A DNA stretch of 64,000 nt from Mansonella perstans (taxonomy: Eukaryota; Nematoda; Chromadorea; Rhabditida; Onchocercidae): assembly GCA_037074765.1 (NCBI GenBank), contig JBAMDO010000106.1, positions 62,001-126,000 of the forward strand, given 5' to 3'. Of this stretch, positions 21,767-35,336 are shown in pieces. Every line of letters begins with the position of its first letter. Position 1 is the stretch's first letter. Both the position numbers and the translations under genes were made by a program. The notes beneath the pieces are model-generated. The model saw only the letters and a list, made by a program, of their open reading frames with translations, made no database searches and was not told where the DNA came from.

Positions 21767-23892
21767 TGACGATTGTTGCCTGGAATTGGATTTCTGTCAT
21801 TATTGTTTTGATTTCTATTCCCTTTATTTCCGGTGCTTTTCTTTCATTGTCCTTTTTGAAATGAATTTTTTCAGACCTCTAAGCTATGAAATGTTTATTT
21901 ATTTTTTTGGAATCATTTCAGTTATATTCATTTTTATTTTATATGGTTTTTTGTAGACGACGTAGTAAGTTGTACATATCACTGTCTATAAATGGGATGA
22001 GTATGGCTGCTGCTTTCTTTTCTGTTTTTCTCATTTTGTTGTATTTTGAATCCATATACCTCATGTTGAACGTTGGTCTCGTATTATGCTGCATTCAATT
22101 TGTTTTGTTTTGAAGTTTCAATGCTTAAATTTATTTTCAATTTTTTTTTTTTTTTACATTATTCGCTTTGGAGATGATGAAAGATCTCTTTGATCGTATA
22201 GAATTGCAAAATTTATAACCTGAAAATAATAATTTGAAACAAGAAAATAAGCAACACACAGTTGCGGAATTAATGGAAAACTATCTTACCGTTCGCAATG
22301 GCAAAATTTCATAACTTGCAGAAACAACAAATATTTAGCTGGAAATTTTATTTTAGAAATTTGAATTATGAAAATGTAAACAGTGAGAAGCTTGAAAATA
22401 CAATTTGGACTTAGAACTCGAGAGTGACCATTCGTGATGTCGTATTTCAAACAGTTCAAAATTCATAGCTATAAAAGAGAAATTCCTAATTGAAAAAAAA
22501 CCAGCAAATTTGGCACCTTGGGACGAGTGATCCGAGACACGGGAGGTTTTTGTGACAAAAATCGCAATTAATGCGTGGAGTGCTGAGTGTCAAGTCTGTT
22601 ACAACTTCCGCATGGAGATGAATTAGGCGGAAGAATTTCAAATTTAAATACCATTCTCATTGCAGATGTTGGATTTTAATTGAATTTTACAACAATTGGT
22701 GAACTGTGGTGAGAGAAATAGTTCTGCCTGAACAATTATTTTGTAGATTTGTGGTGTCAAAACTGTTTGCTTACTTCAAGTTCCTTTACCACTTCAATGC
22801 GTCAGAGTATTTCGAACACTTTTGAACAAGAATGTAATTGTTATTTGTTCTCTACAACAATTTATAAAAATTGAAATTTGAAAATAGAAATATGAAGTAA
22901 TATCTCTTAGAATGCATTTATGTCATTACGGTTAACTTTATAAAACGATTATTCTTTTGGATTTCAAATTTTTAAAATATCATAAATCATTATAGTTACT
23001 TGCATAATTATTAATTTGTTAATTTTGGATTATTTTGTATTGTTCAGTTCGGGATAATTTTTGAAGCTAATTACATAAGAAAAGTCTTAATCAAATAATC
23101 AATCAAGGTTGATTTAAAAAAAATATGTTAACAGTTGGAATAATATCTGTTTATTTTTGCTCTGCATTTCATAAGATTCGCCAAATGAGATAAAAAAAGC
23201 ATTGTTTTGAGATGAAGATGGAGGTGATGACCTTTCAAAGTTCAAATAGTTAGTGTTCAAAGCTTCAGATGTTCATCGATAGCTTGGAATTATAATTTCG
23301 AGGAATTAAAATTTTTTTCCAAAAAAAAGAATAAGAAAGAGGACATATGATTTAGAGGGAGTGCAAAGATTGATTTTTTTTCTGAAGGAAAATTTTATTA
23401 CAGTACCAAAAATCTTAAAAAAAAATGGAAATATTTAATGGCAGGAATGAATTTTAAATTACATAATTAGATGAGTTATTTATTTATTTGCATAATTAAG
23501 TTAACAGATGAAGTTTACCGCCCGGAATATATTTTATCTTTTGCTTGTCAAATAGCCATTCTTTTATCAATCATTTTGCATTACCACTTTCATCATTTTA
23601 AATACCTTCGATAGGCTCAATGCATCATATGTTTTAAATTGTCAAGCTGTGAAAAACTTTCAATTTAATTTTTGTGCAGTGAAGCGAATCGTCATTGAAT
23701 TAAGCTAAATTATATGGTAGAATTAATTAGAAGTTACGAACAAGATTACAAGCATTTTTCTTTGCAAATATTGATTAAAACCTTAATATCGCCCAATATT
23801 TTGACTAAATTCTTGAATTTCTCCATAGCAGAAATTCATGTCAAAATAATTACAGTAATAATATTTGCCAAAAAAACCAAAAAAGAAATTTT
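21767..23892. other. Gap between convergent NASP and DB-module gene
   Basis: AT-rich, with T- and A-runs. Short ORFs directly after the NASP stop (21690-22113) are hydrophobic shadow frames. The only section with coding character is 22158-22420, listed separately. A less AT-rich patch at 22500-22640 has short open frames but no splice-supported exon. Confidence 0.45.
22158..22420 (+). pseudogene. Possible decayed coiled-coil coding sequence
   Basis: One frame reads helix-like, charged sequence (LEMMKDLFDRIELQNL, then PENNNLKQENKQHTVAELM and ENYLTVRNGKIS, and later NLDLELESDHS) but is cut by several in-frame stops. This looks more like an eroded coiled-coil exon than random AT-rich DNA. It may also be chance. 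The parent gene is not identified. Confidence 0.2.
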
Positions 23893-25885
23893 TCATTCAG
23901 TTTCATCCCAATCACAACGAGCGGCCCAATTTGGATCCCATCTTGGAACTGCTAACAAATTTTCCATCTGAAGTGCAAAACGAAATGACAATAGTTTTGA
24001 TAGAAATAATCAGTGACGAAGTAAAATCAAAAAAAAAAAAAAAAAAAAAAAACTATTGCTTTGAAATATCCTTGCAAAAGAAAGTACCGCCACTAAAGAT
24101 TTCAAAAAATTAAATATTTGAAATTTTTTGAAAAAACTAACATGACAATGAGTGATTATTTCAATATATCTCAGACAAGGTTGATACGTGAAAAGGCTTT
24201 GCAGGTCACACGTCGGTACGTCACCCTGGCAAAAGCTCAAACATTCTGAGGCAATACCTTTAATGATTGCAATATTTGAATCACGTTTGAAATGTTGAAA
24301 TATTGGTAAATTCTTTAAAAATCCTATATCATCGCTACAATTTCAATGTTTGAATGATATTGTAAGATTAGATTATTTCTTAATTTGAGCAAATGATTCA
24401 GCAATGCTATTTAATTTAATAGCTTTGAATTCCTGTCACAAATTAACTTTGAAATTTCAAAATCAATTTAGCACTAGTCCATTGAAAATTTCATATAAAG
24501 CATTAAGTTTGAAAATTTTTTTTTCTTTTTAAAAAGATAGAGTTAGGGAGAAAGGATTTTTAAAATAATCTAATAGTCTTTTAACTTAATTCATTGATCA
24601 TTGAATAACTGGTTTCACAACATCCACTTAGCATTTCAACAGATATCTCCATTTCAGCAATCATGAAATAATTTCAATGATTACCCGTATTTCAGGATTT
24701 ATAAAATGACAGGAACAAAGAAAAAACCTTTTTTCTCGCAACATTCTGTGTTATCCCTGACATCAGCGGCGCAATAAGCCCATGTTGTTAATTGTGAAAC
24801 ACATTTATAACCCAAACTTGTACTGAGCTAAAAATTTCTTCAAACTTGTAATCATTAATTTTTTTTTTTTTTTGATTTAATGAGCATTTTTACCGAGTAA
24901 ATTATCATTTCATACTCTACTTAATTACACTTACAAAGAGTAAAGTATTCAATGAAAGGATCACTATACCGATTTATTGCTATGAATGCAACAATCAATC
25001 AATTTAGTTGTCATATTTTTGAAATATATTACATAATTTTAAGACCTAAAATTTTATGATTTTATTAAATAGCACAAATATAAACGAGAAATGAAAAGAA
25101 TGACGAAAGAGGCTTATAGCAACTGTAATAAATTAACATATTAGGAAGCGTTTTCAAGTCGTACAGGCATGTTCTCAGATACTGCCAAATTAGCAATTAA
25201 ATGTATTGGAAAATTTTGCAAGAATTTAAAAAAACTAAAACTAACCTCATCTAAAGTGGTATTATATCTACATAGCGGTAAGCAAAATTCCATTTCCTGT
25301 CGACCAACTGTTTTGCAACATGATTGAATTCGATCGAAATGAACGACATCACAAGCACATGGACATGTTCGTTTCAAAGTTTCTGCCTTCACGCTATTAC
25401 CGTAGCATTGACCCTATAATATTACAATAAAGACAACAATTTATTATAACAAATGAATCAATTGAAAAATGAAATAAAAAGGACTAAATTTCTTGTTCTT
25501 AGTTGTAATTAGTAAATATATTTTTAATAAATAGAGAATTAATTCAAGCATAATTTGAAATTGATAAATAAATAATTAATAAATATAATTTGAGTTAATA
25601 CAACAAAAATCATAAGAACATTACCTTTTTTTAGTCTTCTATCAAATACAGTTACGGAAAGAATATTTTGTAAAATAGTCTATGCATTAATTGAAAAGAT
25701 TTAATTAATTTGAAAATTTTGTTCTGTGATTATTATGTAGGAATTACCTGTAAAGCTTTTGTTAAACAAAAAACTTTCTCTTTTGGACATAATTTACTCA
25801 TTTCTGTCTGTGATAATTCACTTAATCCAGGCATTATAAAATAATAGCTGATAAGGATAGAGGAATAAAAAATATGATGTGACAT
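23893..25885 (-). CDS. Secreted cysteine-rich DB-module protein
   Basis: A nematode-specific DB (CC-type) protein of unknown function, probably secreted. Exons on the minus strand, in order: 25748-25885, 25246-25413, 24728-24827, 24142-24257, 23893-23967; total 597 nt, 198 residues, all phases agreeing. The N-terminus (MSHHIFYSSILISYYFIMPG) is signal-like. Two DB units follow: the first with TCPCACDVV, SCC and FCLPLCRYN; the second with YKC, WAYCAADVRDNTECC, GIASECLSFCQGD and YQPC. It ends in a tryptophan-rich tail (PRWDPNWAARCDWDETE). The start has an acceptor-like ATCACCAG just before it, but the frame is open upstream to 26020 and includes another signal-like stretch, so a longer N-terminus cannot be excluded. 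It is convergent with NASP and divergent from shank. Confidence 0.85.
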
Positions 25886-26520
25886 CCTGGTGATGATAAA
25901 CTTGTCGTACAAACTTGTCGTACTGCGTTGTGCAGCCGATAGGCAGCTGATAGCAGTTGCAAACAAATACCAGATATTATACAAATTTCTCTCTATCTGT
26001 TTCATTCCTTTCTTTGACATCTAAATTTCTCTCTCTATCCGTCATTCAATTTCTTTGACATCTAGATTTCTCAGAAATGGCCCATATTTCTCCTAATGAA
26101 GATCTCATGAAGATATCTTCATTTCTCGAGAGATAACAGGATGATGGTATGTATTTATGAAGATTATCATCATCAGTTCGGTTGGCGTGATTAATTCCAT
26201 TGTTACAAGATAATGATGACCTGATAATGATCATTAGTAGTAATGAAGTTCTAAGGGTGTGACAAAATTAAGTATAATAGTAAATTGAATATGGGAAAAT
26301 AAAGGAACAATAAAGTTTTTTACATGTTTAAAATTAATATTTCAAATATGCTACTGATGATATGTAATTGATTAAAAGTTTTTTGTTTACTCTATCTTTC
26401 AAAATTATCAGAGATAGATTAGAAATTAAATCAACCGAAGTCATATATTGGTTCTTGTTTTCCCTGTGCAATAATCGCATAAACCGTTTTAAAAATTATC
26501 GCCAAGAATAATTAAAGAAT

Positions 26521-26572
26521 TGTCATCAACAATATCATCAACAATCCCATCAACAATGCCATCAACAATGCA
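26521..26572 (+). repeat. Short tandem repeat, about 12-14 bp unit
   Basis: Four consecutive units of the form CATCAACAATNNC, with small differences at the end of each unit. Confidence 0.7.
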
Positions 26573-29500
26573 TTAATTTAAACATTAATAAACAAATCTT
26601 GAAATTTTATATTTAAAATCATTGCCTTCGGAAAAATACGATGTGATGTAATACATTGTTAACAAACTAAGCAAAAACTGGCCCAATATTTTTTTCAGGA
26701 TAATTTGTGCAAATTAATTAATCAAATCTTGCTCCTTGTTTTGTCGCAGAATTCCTGTTGGAAGAAAAGTAATTAAATTTACTTCAACATTTGATATTAT
26801 TAACAACACTTTAAAGATACCATCAAAGGGGAAAACAAATGGGCAATTCAAATGTTGTATTATGCAATTTCAAATTTGCCTAGAGCAAATTAAGCAATGG
26901 CTTTCCTTAGGCTAATCTGTATATAATATGAGGAATACGTACTTCGAATTCTCGATAAAAGGCATCAATTTAATTCAATCCTTCAAAAAGATATGAATTA
27001 ATTGCTTGTTTTGGATATTTTTCAAACACGGAAAAAGTTTTTGAAATGAATAGGTATAATTTTGGTGAGCATTGACGATTTTAAACAACAAGTTTCTTCC
27101 TGACCCTTCCCTCCGACCCCCGTGAATTTCTTTTTCCTCAAAACAGCTTTTCTTTTTTTCCCGATACTAATAGCTTTTTTGATTGTATTAGCTCGGTTTC
27201 AAAATGTCGTTGAAGTATAGGATGATCAAGTTATAAGTTCATTGATGCCGTATATCTGTTAGTGAAATTTCAGTAAATTTGAATCAACATCAGATGATTT
27301 ATTTTGAAGTGAATTTGTTCAGGCATTTCTTGTCATTCAACAAGAGTTATTTACGGAATGAGCGGAAAAGGACACGAAAGGCGACTTTGCCCTTTCTGAA
27401 ATTTAGGGAAAGTGGACAGAAAAACTTTGCAAGTGTCATTAGAATTTTTCTACGAAGAAGCTTTTGAACAAAATCGACGTTCACTGATGCATCATCCTAT
27501 CAGAAGTTCAAACAGAATGAATTTATTGAAAAGACAAAGAAACCGGAAATTTAAGAGATGGAGGAGATTAATGAATGGTTAGGTCTGAATCAGTTAATGA
27601 ATGATTAAGGAGAAATGAATGAATGTGTCATTGCTTTATAATACATTTAGATTGTTTGGGAGATTGAGAGAAGAAAAGTGAAAAGATAAGAAACGGAAGA
27701 TAATCCTGAAAATGGAAAGTGGCGTAGAAGTGGAAAACTTTTGATAAATGTAGGTCTGGTAGCTTTAAGTAGCCTATGTTATATCTTGGAGAGACTTTAT
27801 GAATAAGAATAAGCTTATATCTTTCATGTAATTAATTATTCTATAGATTTCGAAATGTTTTAAAAATCATCAAAGAAGTGCTGATAGAAATTGAACAGAT
27901 TTTGTTGTAATTATTAAAAATCGAAGCATTACTAATAACTCTATGATGTTCATGGATTGCCTGGATATGGATGTTTGTCTTCACCTGGAATTCTTTTCAA
28001 CGTATTTTTTTTTTTTTTTTTAATTAATTCTAGGCGCAATTTGTTTATAGTTAGTTTAACTTGATAGTAAATATGCGGTGATGTACTTCAGCACATCAAA
28101 ATATTATTTTTCATCATTTTTAATTCTTTTTTTAAATATGAAATTCAATGAGAAGATGGATACAATACTGTTTACTTACTGTCTAGTTCAGCTAACTATT
28201 CCACTTGGAAATAATAGTAATTAAAGCGCTGGAAAGACTTATTTTCGAGAAACATTTTCTATGTTTCTCGTATTTTTCAGATTAATTTATTCATTCATCT
28301 CTCAAATTAATTTTAAAAAATTAAAGATGCCTCCAACATAATCTAAAATGAAGTCAGTCAGTGATGAATGAGAAATTCAGGAAAGTTACTACTCCGATCG
28401 AATTTCTGACAAACTCTTACAAATATTTAACTGAAAACTGTTGTCTCAGTCCCTGCGAATTATCTTTGTTCCTAAAAATATATATATTAAATTATATTGA
28501 TTAAAATAGATTTATTCAAAAACAGTAAGAACGGTAGGCAGATTCATTTACGCATCGGAGTTGAAAGTAATAACTTAGTAATAGTTTTAATTAGTAATGT
28601 CAAATATTGATGTTCCTCGTATAGACGTAGTTCTAATTGTATTCACGTACAATCCACGTAGATTTGTTAAATTGATCCATGCAAATTTTATTCATTCATT
28701 GAGTAATAATTAATTTATTAAGATAGCCTTCTCGCGCCCTGTTCATCATGTTCCGTTGTTATGAAAATATCATTGATATCAGTAGGAGCACAATGATAAT
28801 ATATTTTTTTTATTTCCGTTGAGGGCAGAGTTATTGGCAATCCTTCAAGGTTGTAACCTACATGAACACTTACTTCTCACCTTTTCTATTCTAACCCTCT
28901 CTCCATCCTCAAACTTCATTTGTTGTTTAGCAAAGATGGCAAATATGGACATTTCATTTCTTTTTCCTCTTGCCTTTCTCATCAATACAAAATTCAATTC
29001 ACTTACTGGTCAACGAACTTACATAAAACATGATCGCTTTTCAATATATTCTTATTAGCTAATGTGCCAAATTTCATTTGAATTTTTAGTGCATTAAAAC
29101 AAATTTCAAATTGTAATGAATTGCCATTTTTGCAAAGTTAAGAGCAGAAATTTTCGAATTTAATTTGAGATTCACAAATCAACTCGACTACTTTGATTCT
29201 GTTACTTTATAGTAAATTCAAAGATTGAACTGATTCAAAAGTTCAAGAACTTTTTGGTCCAATAGTATTGCTGAGAGAAGTGACTTTGAAATTTAATTTG
29301 AAAGCAATCCAGTCGTAATCGAAAGGATTACTTTGCGCACATACAGAAATCATTTTGTTCGTTATAATTCAGGAATATTTCTCCGTTATTAACTGATGCT
29401 ATTTGTCAGTAATGACTGATAAGAGGGATTTCCAATTGGTATAACTTTAGTTTGGAGATATGATATTATCACAAAAATTGCTTTCAAAAATTCATTACTC

Positions 29501-31350
29501 TTTTTAAAACAGTTTTTCTCTGAAACTTTTTTGAAGCTAAAGACCAATTTAATATTTCTTTCACCGAGTAATTAAGCTAATATTTTTCCCAATCATCCAA
29601 TAATTTCAATAAATAAAATTAGTAAACAAACCGTTTGAAACTGAAGTGTTCCATTCAAGAACCCACGTTTCTGTAATATCAACAGTCTATAGTTGCTATT
29701 TGATTACCACATTTTCCTACACTTAGATCTGATAGCTTTTGTTCTTTTCTTACAGCAACATTATCTTTTTCTTCCAGGATTCCCATTTCAATTCAAAGTA
29801 AGGAATTGCAATTGAGGATATTTTGGTAATCGATATACCGTAATTTATATCTTCACCTGAATCCTAAAAAGATTCTTTCATGATTTGCAAAATTTTAAAA
29901 CGGAAATTCGCTCACTTGTTTCAAGAATTTAGATGTCAAATTTTTTTTCAAGAAGACGACAAAGTTGCAAATGATTTCTCAGTTTATGAGATAACTTTTA
30001 GATTAGATAAAGCCTATTTGAAAATCATAAAATATATATGCAAAGCATTATCAAATAGGAAGTTATTCCCTCAATTTAGTTCGTGCAAACTGGTTATTGA
30101 AAAATAAGATTGTTGCGGAGTAAATTATTCTCAGCAAACATATCCATAAATTTATTATTTAATTGAAGAGTTTGCCGCTTCTGAAAATAAGAATTTTGAA
30201 AAATTTAACGAATATTGAAGATTAACAATAAATTCGGATTATGAACTATTTCAAAATGTAATCAGTCAAGTTTGTTCAAATCATTGAATCAATTCAATTG
30301 GAATTGCCACTGAACGTTAATATAAATTAAATCGTTCATTAAAGATTTAAAACCTAATTAATTTCATTACTTGTTGATAGATCAGAAAGAACCTGTGAAA
30401 CTTGTTGAAATCTGTTGTTTACTTTTAGAAAAGTTATTGACTTAAATCATAAATCAAATTTAAAAAAAAAATCATCATCGTAGCTATGAATGATAAATAT
30501 TTATGTTACTAGGTAATTAATTGCTGCCTCTAGTTTGAAAAATTTATGCAGAAATAAATTTCTGTGATTTGTATAAATCAAAAAAAAATTCGAGAAAAAA
30601 TTCCACCTTTTCAAAAAGTTCCTAATAGCAGTGCATTTCAAAGCTTCCATTTCTAGAAAGACAAAAGTGCGATGAGTTACACTATGCATTAATAATTCAA
30701 AAATACAATCTCATAGTTTATGATATTTTGATCGAAATGTAATTTTAAAATTACCTGATGTTAGAATATTTTGAGAAACTAAAGGAATCCTTAATAAAAT
30801 GATATACTTCGAGAAAGTTTCTGATTCAGTAATTTTACATAAAATCAATAATCAATAGACTCAAATCTTAATTTCACGAACAAAATGATATCACTGATAC
30901 AGGAAATCTTTTTTTAAAACAAAAAACTTATGCATCAATTTTTCAAATTTCTTTCCCATCAGTTTTAGCACTTTTAGATTTTTTAAGCAATTTATTGTGT
31001 TTTTTAATCTTTCTACTTTAGCTATAAAAGATTTAGCTTACTCCTTTGAATTGTGTGATCAAAAATTACGAAAATTTCAACTTTTTACTGTCAACAAGTC
31101 TCATGGTACCGTTATTTCAATTAAGCGCTTTATGACGAAGAAATGCAAACACATAAATGTATACGTCCGTAAAATTTATCATTTTATATGAATCAAACAG
31201 CAGATATCTATTATTTGTTTCACAAATGTCTGTCAAATAACAAATAAATATTCCATTTATTACCAATATGAATCATTTCTATATTTATGGGACAAACAAT
31301 CATCTTTGGTTTTTGGAAAACTTCAATGAAAATGTTTGGCAGTGAATCTC

Positions 31351-31370
31351 TGATGATGATGATGATGATG
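31351..31370 (+). repeat. (GAT)n microsatellite
   Basis: A run of about six to seven GAT trinucleotides in AT-rich DNA, followed by AT-rich degenerate copies. Confidence 0.85.
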
Positions 31371-33519
31371 AAATGATAATAATGATAGTAACATAACTTC
31401 CATAATAAGTAAAACTTATCAATTACTTATTCATAATTTTAAATGAAAGAATTTATGAAAAAAAATATTAACAATTTTTGTGAAGAATTTTTAAATTTAA
31501 ATTCTTTCTGCAATCATTCATTGTTGCAAGTTTTTTTTTTTTTTTTTTTTTTTTTCTTATGCCAAATTTTAAACAATTATAAAAACTGAAATACATTGTT
31601 GTATTGAATTTTGCTCATTTATTATTTTCTTATTTTTTTTTGAGGTAAACATACATCCTTTTTGGTAAACAAAATATTAACGTTATTGTTATTGTGTCAT
31701 TTTATATGTCATATATGTCTTATGTACTTTGTAAGATTATTGAATGATTGTTGAAAATGGTGATGTTGTTGAATTGTTGACTGAGTTCAGATAGCATCAC
31801 TCAGTCCATTTCTTACCTTTCTTCTGCTCCATTCTATACCAATGTCACAATTCTACCTTTCAATGTCCAGGGAACGGTGAGTAGTTGGATACTTGTCCGT
31901 GACATTTTGGTCATTCTGTACGCTATCTGAGCGGTACACACATACAATGTCTAGCTCTCCCTACACTATTCAATAATTTTCTTCCCGTAATATTAACAAC
32001 TCTTGGATTTTCATCCTTGTGATATGACCACTCTAAATTTCTTGCTGTCATTACTGTTACTAATTAATCCTATTATCATTATTATTTTTACTATTATTGT
32101 TACTATTTTTAATGTAATATTACCGCTATGATTAATAATATTATCACTGCCTATACTATTACTAATAACAAGAAAATTTAGAGCAATTAAAATAGGCTAA
32201 GTTAATTAATAAGTTAATTAAATGTTAATTTAAAAAAAAGCTAAGTTAATAAATTTAAAGGATACAATGATATCTCGCTTCTTGTCATCTTAATTTCAAC
32301 TTGAGGCTGATTCTGCTCGACCAAGTTTATCTTTTAATTTAATTTACTTTATTTCCAAGCATATCATATAACTGTTTTATCGTTTAATTGAATTTACTCT
32401 ACTTTCAAGCATGTCTTCACTAATACTAGCTATATTATACCATTTGTGATATAAATACAATTATTAAATTTCCGATCTGTTTTTCTCTTTACAATCTTTT
32501 CGCTTACTATAAGTTTACTTATTCAAACGCTTTGATCGTATTCTATTTCAATCATTTTTCTCTTTTTCATTATGACAGTTACAAGTCACACCTTCTCCGA
32601 TCATATTTTACAGTAATCAGTAAAAAGTTGGAATTTTGACATGCATAAAATGGTTTTAAAGTATATATTTCTATTTTAATTTCAGAAGATATGTTTCATA
32701 TCGTGTTTTTACCAACTAGTTTTGTAGTTTTGCTTGAAAATTTCAATTTCACTCAAATTTTGTAAACATATCCCTTCGATATCTAGCATACTTCATGCCA
32801 AACATTTATTAAAAGTTTAAATTTTTATTGTAATATAATTTTAGACTTTTTAGAAATCATTTGTAAGAATAAGTGCCTCAAATAATTCTATGTTAGTTGC
32901 CTAACTTCTGACAAGTATTTTATAAAATTTTAGTAGTAAAATAATTTGTTCAAAAATTTTCGTAATGCTTCAAATACATTTAGCAGTGATGAAGGAAATA
33001 GCAAAATCGACAACTTTTTTAAATAGTCGAATGGAATTATTTATTGACCATATATGGAGTATCCATAGAATGAAATGGATCATTTCTATCTGTATTTATA
33101 CGATGTTCTAATTTCTCAAATAACTATATCGGTTTTCTTGATTATCTCTGCCCTCTTCCTCTCTATCTTCTTCTCTGTATTAAAAAGTTTACCATTTTCT
33201 TCTTATTTCCATTCATTTGACATTTACTAGTTATACCAGTTAATCAATTTTCAGTTTTAAAAAATTTTCAAAATACTTGAATTTTCATTAATGTTTTTGA
33301 AATAAAAGATTTGAGATAATTTTGCTCATTTCAAATATTGAGATACTTGAAAAGACATTAGTTTAAAAAGAAATTGATTGTCAAGTGGATATATTTTTTA
33401 ATTTTCAAACTTAACAATATAACTTTTTAATATTTGCATAAATTTTACTTCTATATTGACATTAGTCAAGTGGAAAGATAGAAAAGATCGTTCTCATCAA
33501 TACATTCACCTGCAATATT

Positions 33520-35336
33520 TCACTGTCGTTGTTCATCCGGGCAATGATCATTGTCGTCCTTGCTGTCACTGGACTGTTTCAGTTCTTTTCCCTCTACCTA
33601 TAAAAATAATTCTCATTGATTTTCTTTTCGGCCATCTTAATTTTTTTTTTTCCTTTTTTCGTACCTATAATTTGAATATTTTATGATTGCCCGATTCTAT
33701 TGGAATCAGTATTGTCCCTTTAAAAAAAAAAAAAGAAAAAAAAAAAAGAAACCATAATCCTTAGATTGCTTTAGATGGTAAATGATTATGGATTGTTTGT
33801 TACTTTCCATTCTATTCTTCTAACTTTTCCTTGTAAAAATGTCTCATTTTCTATTTCTTATTTAATGTCAAAATTTATTTTTTCTCCAACTTTTATTTCG
33901 TTTATTTCTTTTTAAACTTAATTACGGAATGTTAAATTATTACTAATCGTAATACTTGTTCCATACGATATCAAAAAAAGATTCCGTTTGAGGGATCTTA
34001 CGATTGTAAATTAATAAAGACTAATTTGTTTTTTTTTAATTTGTTGAAAAAACTGAATTAATTTATCAATGATTAATTATTTTTTCCAATAGCTTTAGAG
34101 CAATTTTCCCAACGGCAATATTGATATGAAAATAAATGGAAATTATGACATTGAAAGATTCATTTTCAATTCATTGAAAATTTAAATAAATTGTAATAAA
34201 TAAAAGCAATATAAGATGCTATTCTTTTAGCAATACAAAATTTTGCATTTATTGCTTATTTTGTTTTTATTTAGATTTCTACTTACCATATCATGTGGCG
34301 ATACAGTAATCTCAACAAAAATTCTCTCTGTTACAAATATATTTATAGTTTAAAAAAATTAAATCTGTTTTATTGTTGATTTAACAAAACGAAACTATTT
34401 CATCCTTTTCTTTTAAATTTGTTGGTACTAACATTACAACTTTACTGGGCAAACTTTAAGTTTCTTGCAGTTTCAATAAGGTTACTTTTTTCAAATTTAT
34501 ATATATATATATATTGAATACTGCTATTTCATTAAATGCTATTCATACTTGCGTAGCATTCATACCGGATCGATTAAGCTGATCTTACATCCACTTTCAG
34601 CAATTTACTAAGAAAGTTTCGGGATAAGATGAAAAATCAATAATATATCTTTAAATTGTTTTCAAATCATTTTGCATAACATTTCATTTCATATTATTAC
34701 ATTAAATTACCTCATGAGCTTTTTCTCACAAACAAGGTTTGGGAAATCCATATGAAATTAAAAGAATGCTGGACAAAAAAAACAACTTATTACATGTTCT
34801 ACCAATGGCAGCAAATTGCAATTGAGAAAAGTATGGTTAAGAAATTATACCCATGTGATAATGAGTGCAATGAACTTTTCACATCGACCAATTTAAAAAG
34901 ATTTCAAATGCACAAAAAAAAAACCAACATCCATTATCATTTTATTACTAAATTAAGTGCCAAAAATATTTTCTTTTTGTTGAGTTTATTGTTGAAATTT
35001 ATCATTTCAACATTTCAAGAAATGGAAACAGAAATGTAATGGAATCATATGCTCTGTATAGGAAACTTATGCTATGCAAATACTTCTGTAATTTTTTGCG
35101 AATAATTTGGAAATGTTCAATGTTTATCATATCAGTAAGAAAATAACAGTTCAAAAAAAAATTTAAAGAAATGGATGTGAATAATTTTTGTTGTGTTGAA
35201 AATTTATCAACTTCTTATCAAATTCATGTTGATGAAGAATGATATGATCAATATTCACTGATTTTTTTGTTTCTTTCGATAAGAAATTGTCACCTGCTTC
35301 TTTCAAAATACTGATAACACTGATAAATTTCATCAT
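33520..35336 (-). CDS. Candidate three-exon small protein (cryptic)
   Basis: A tentative model. Minus-strand exons 35294-35336 (starts ATG ATG), 34287-34327 and 33520-33597 join in matching phases to a 53-residue protein containing MMKFISVISILKEAERIFVE, ITVSPHDMVEGKELKQ and an acidic hydrophilic tail (SSDSKDDNDHCPDEQRQ) before a TGA. Splice signals: donors GTGACA and GTAAGT, acceptors AACAG and TTTTTATAG. The last exon is clearly less AT-rich than its surroundings, and the joined product reads like a normal soluble protein. No family is recognised and no signal peptide is evident. In such AT-rich DNA spurious splice sites are common, so this may be a chance assembly or the 3' end of a larger gene. 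Confidence 0.25.

Noticed and set aside
23508..24249. Plus-strand three-exon model (a signal-like start, a 40-codon exon and a final exon ending at 24249)
   Set aside because: Its second and third exons lie exactly antisense to exons 5 and 4 of the DB-module gene, whose cysteine pattern, phases and stop are far more convincing.
26080..26138. Short plus-strand ORF (MAHISPNEDLMKISSFLER) beside a GTATGT donor
   Set aside because: It stops before the donor, so it cannot be a first coding exon; too short alone.
27000..27150. Fifty-codon minus-strand open stretch
   Set aside because: No start, weak acceptor and unremarkable composition; expected by chance in 18 kb.
28246..28270. Perfect 9-bp inverted repeat with 7-base loop, considered as a microRNA or terminator
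   Set aside because: Stem far too short for a microRNA precursor, and intrinsic terminators are not expected in a nematode nuclear genome.
34752..35039. 95-codon plus-strand ORF
   Set aside because: A cysteine pair suggested a zinc finger, but spacing and residues do not match any finger type.
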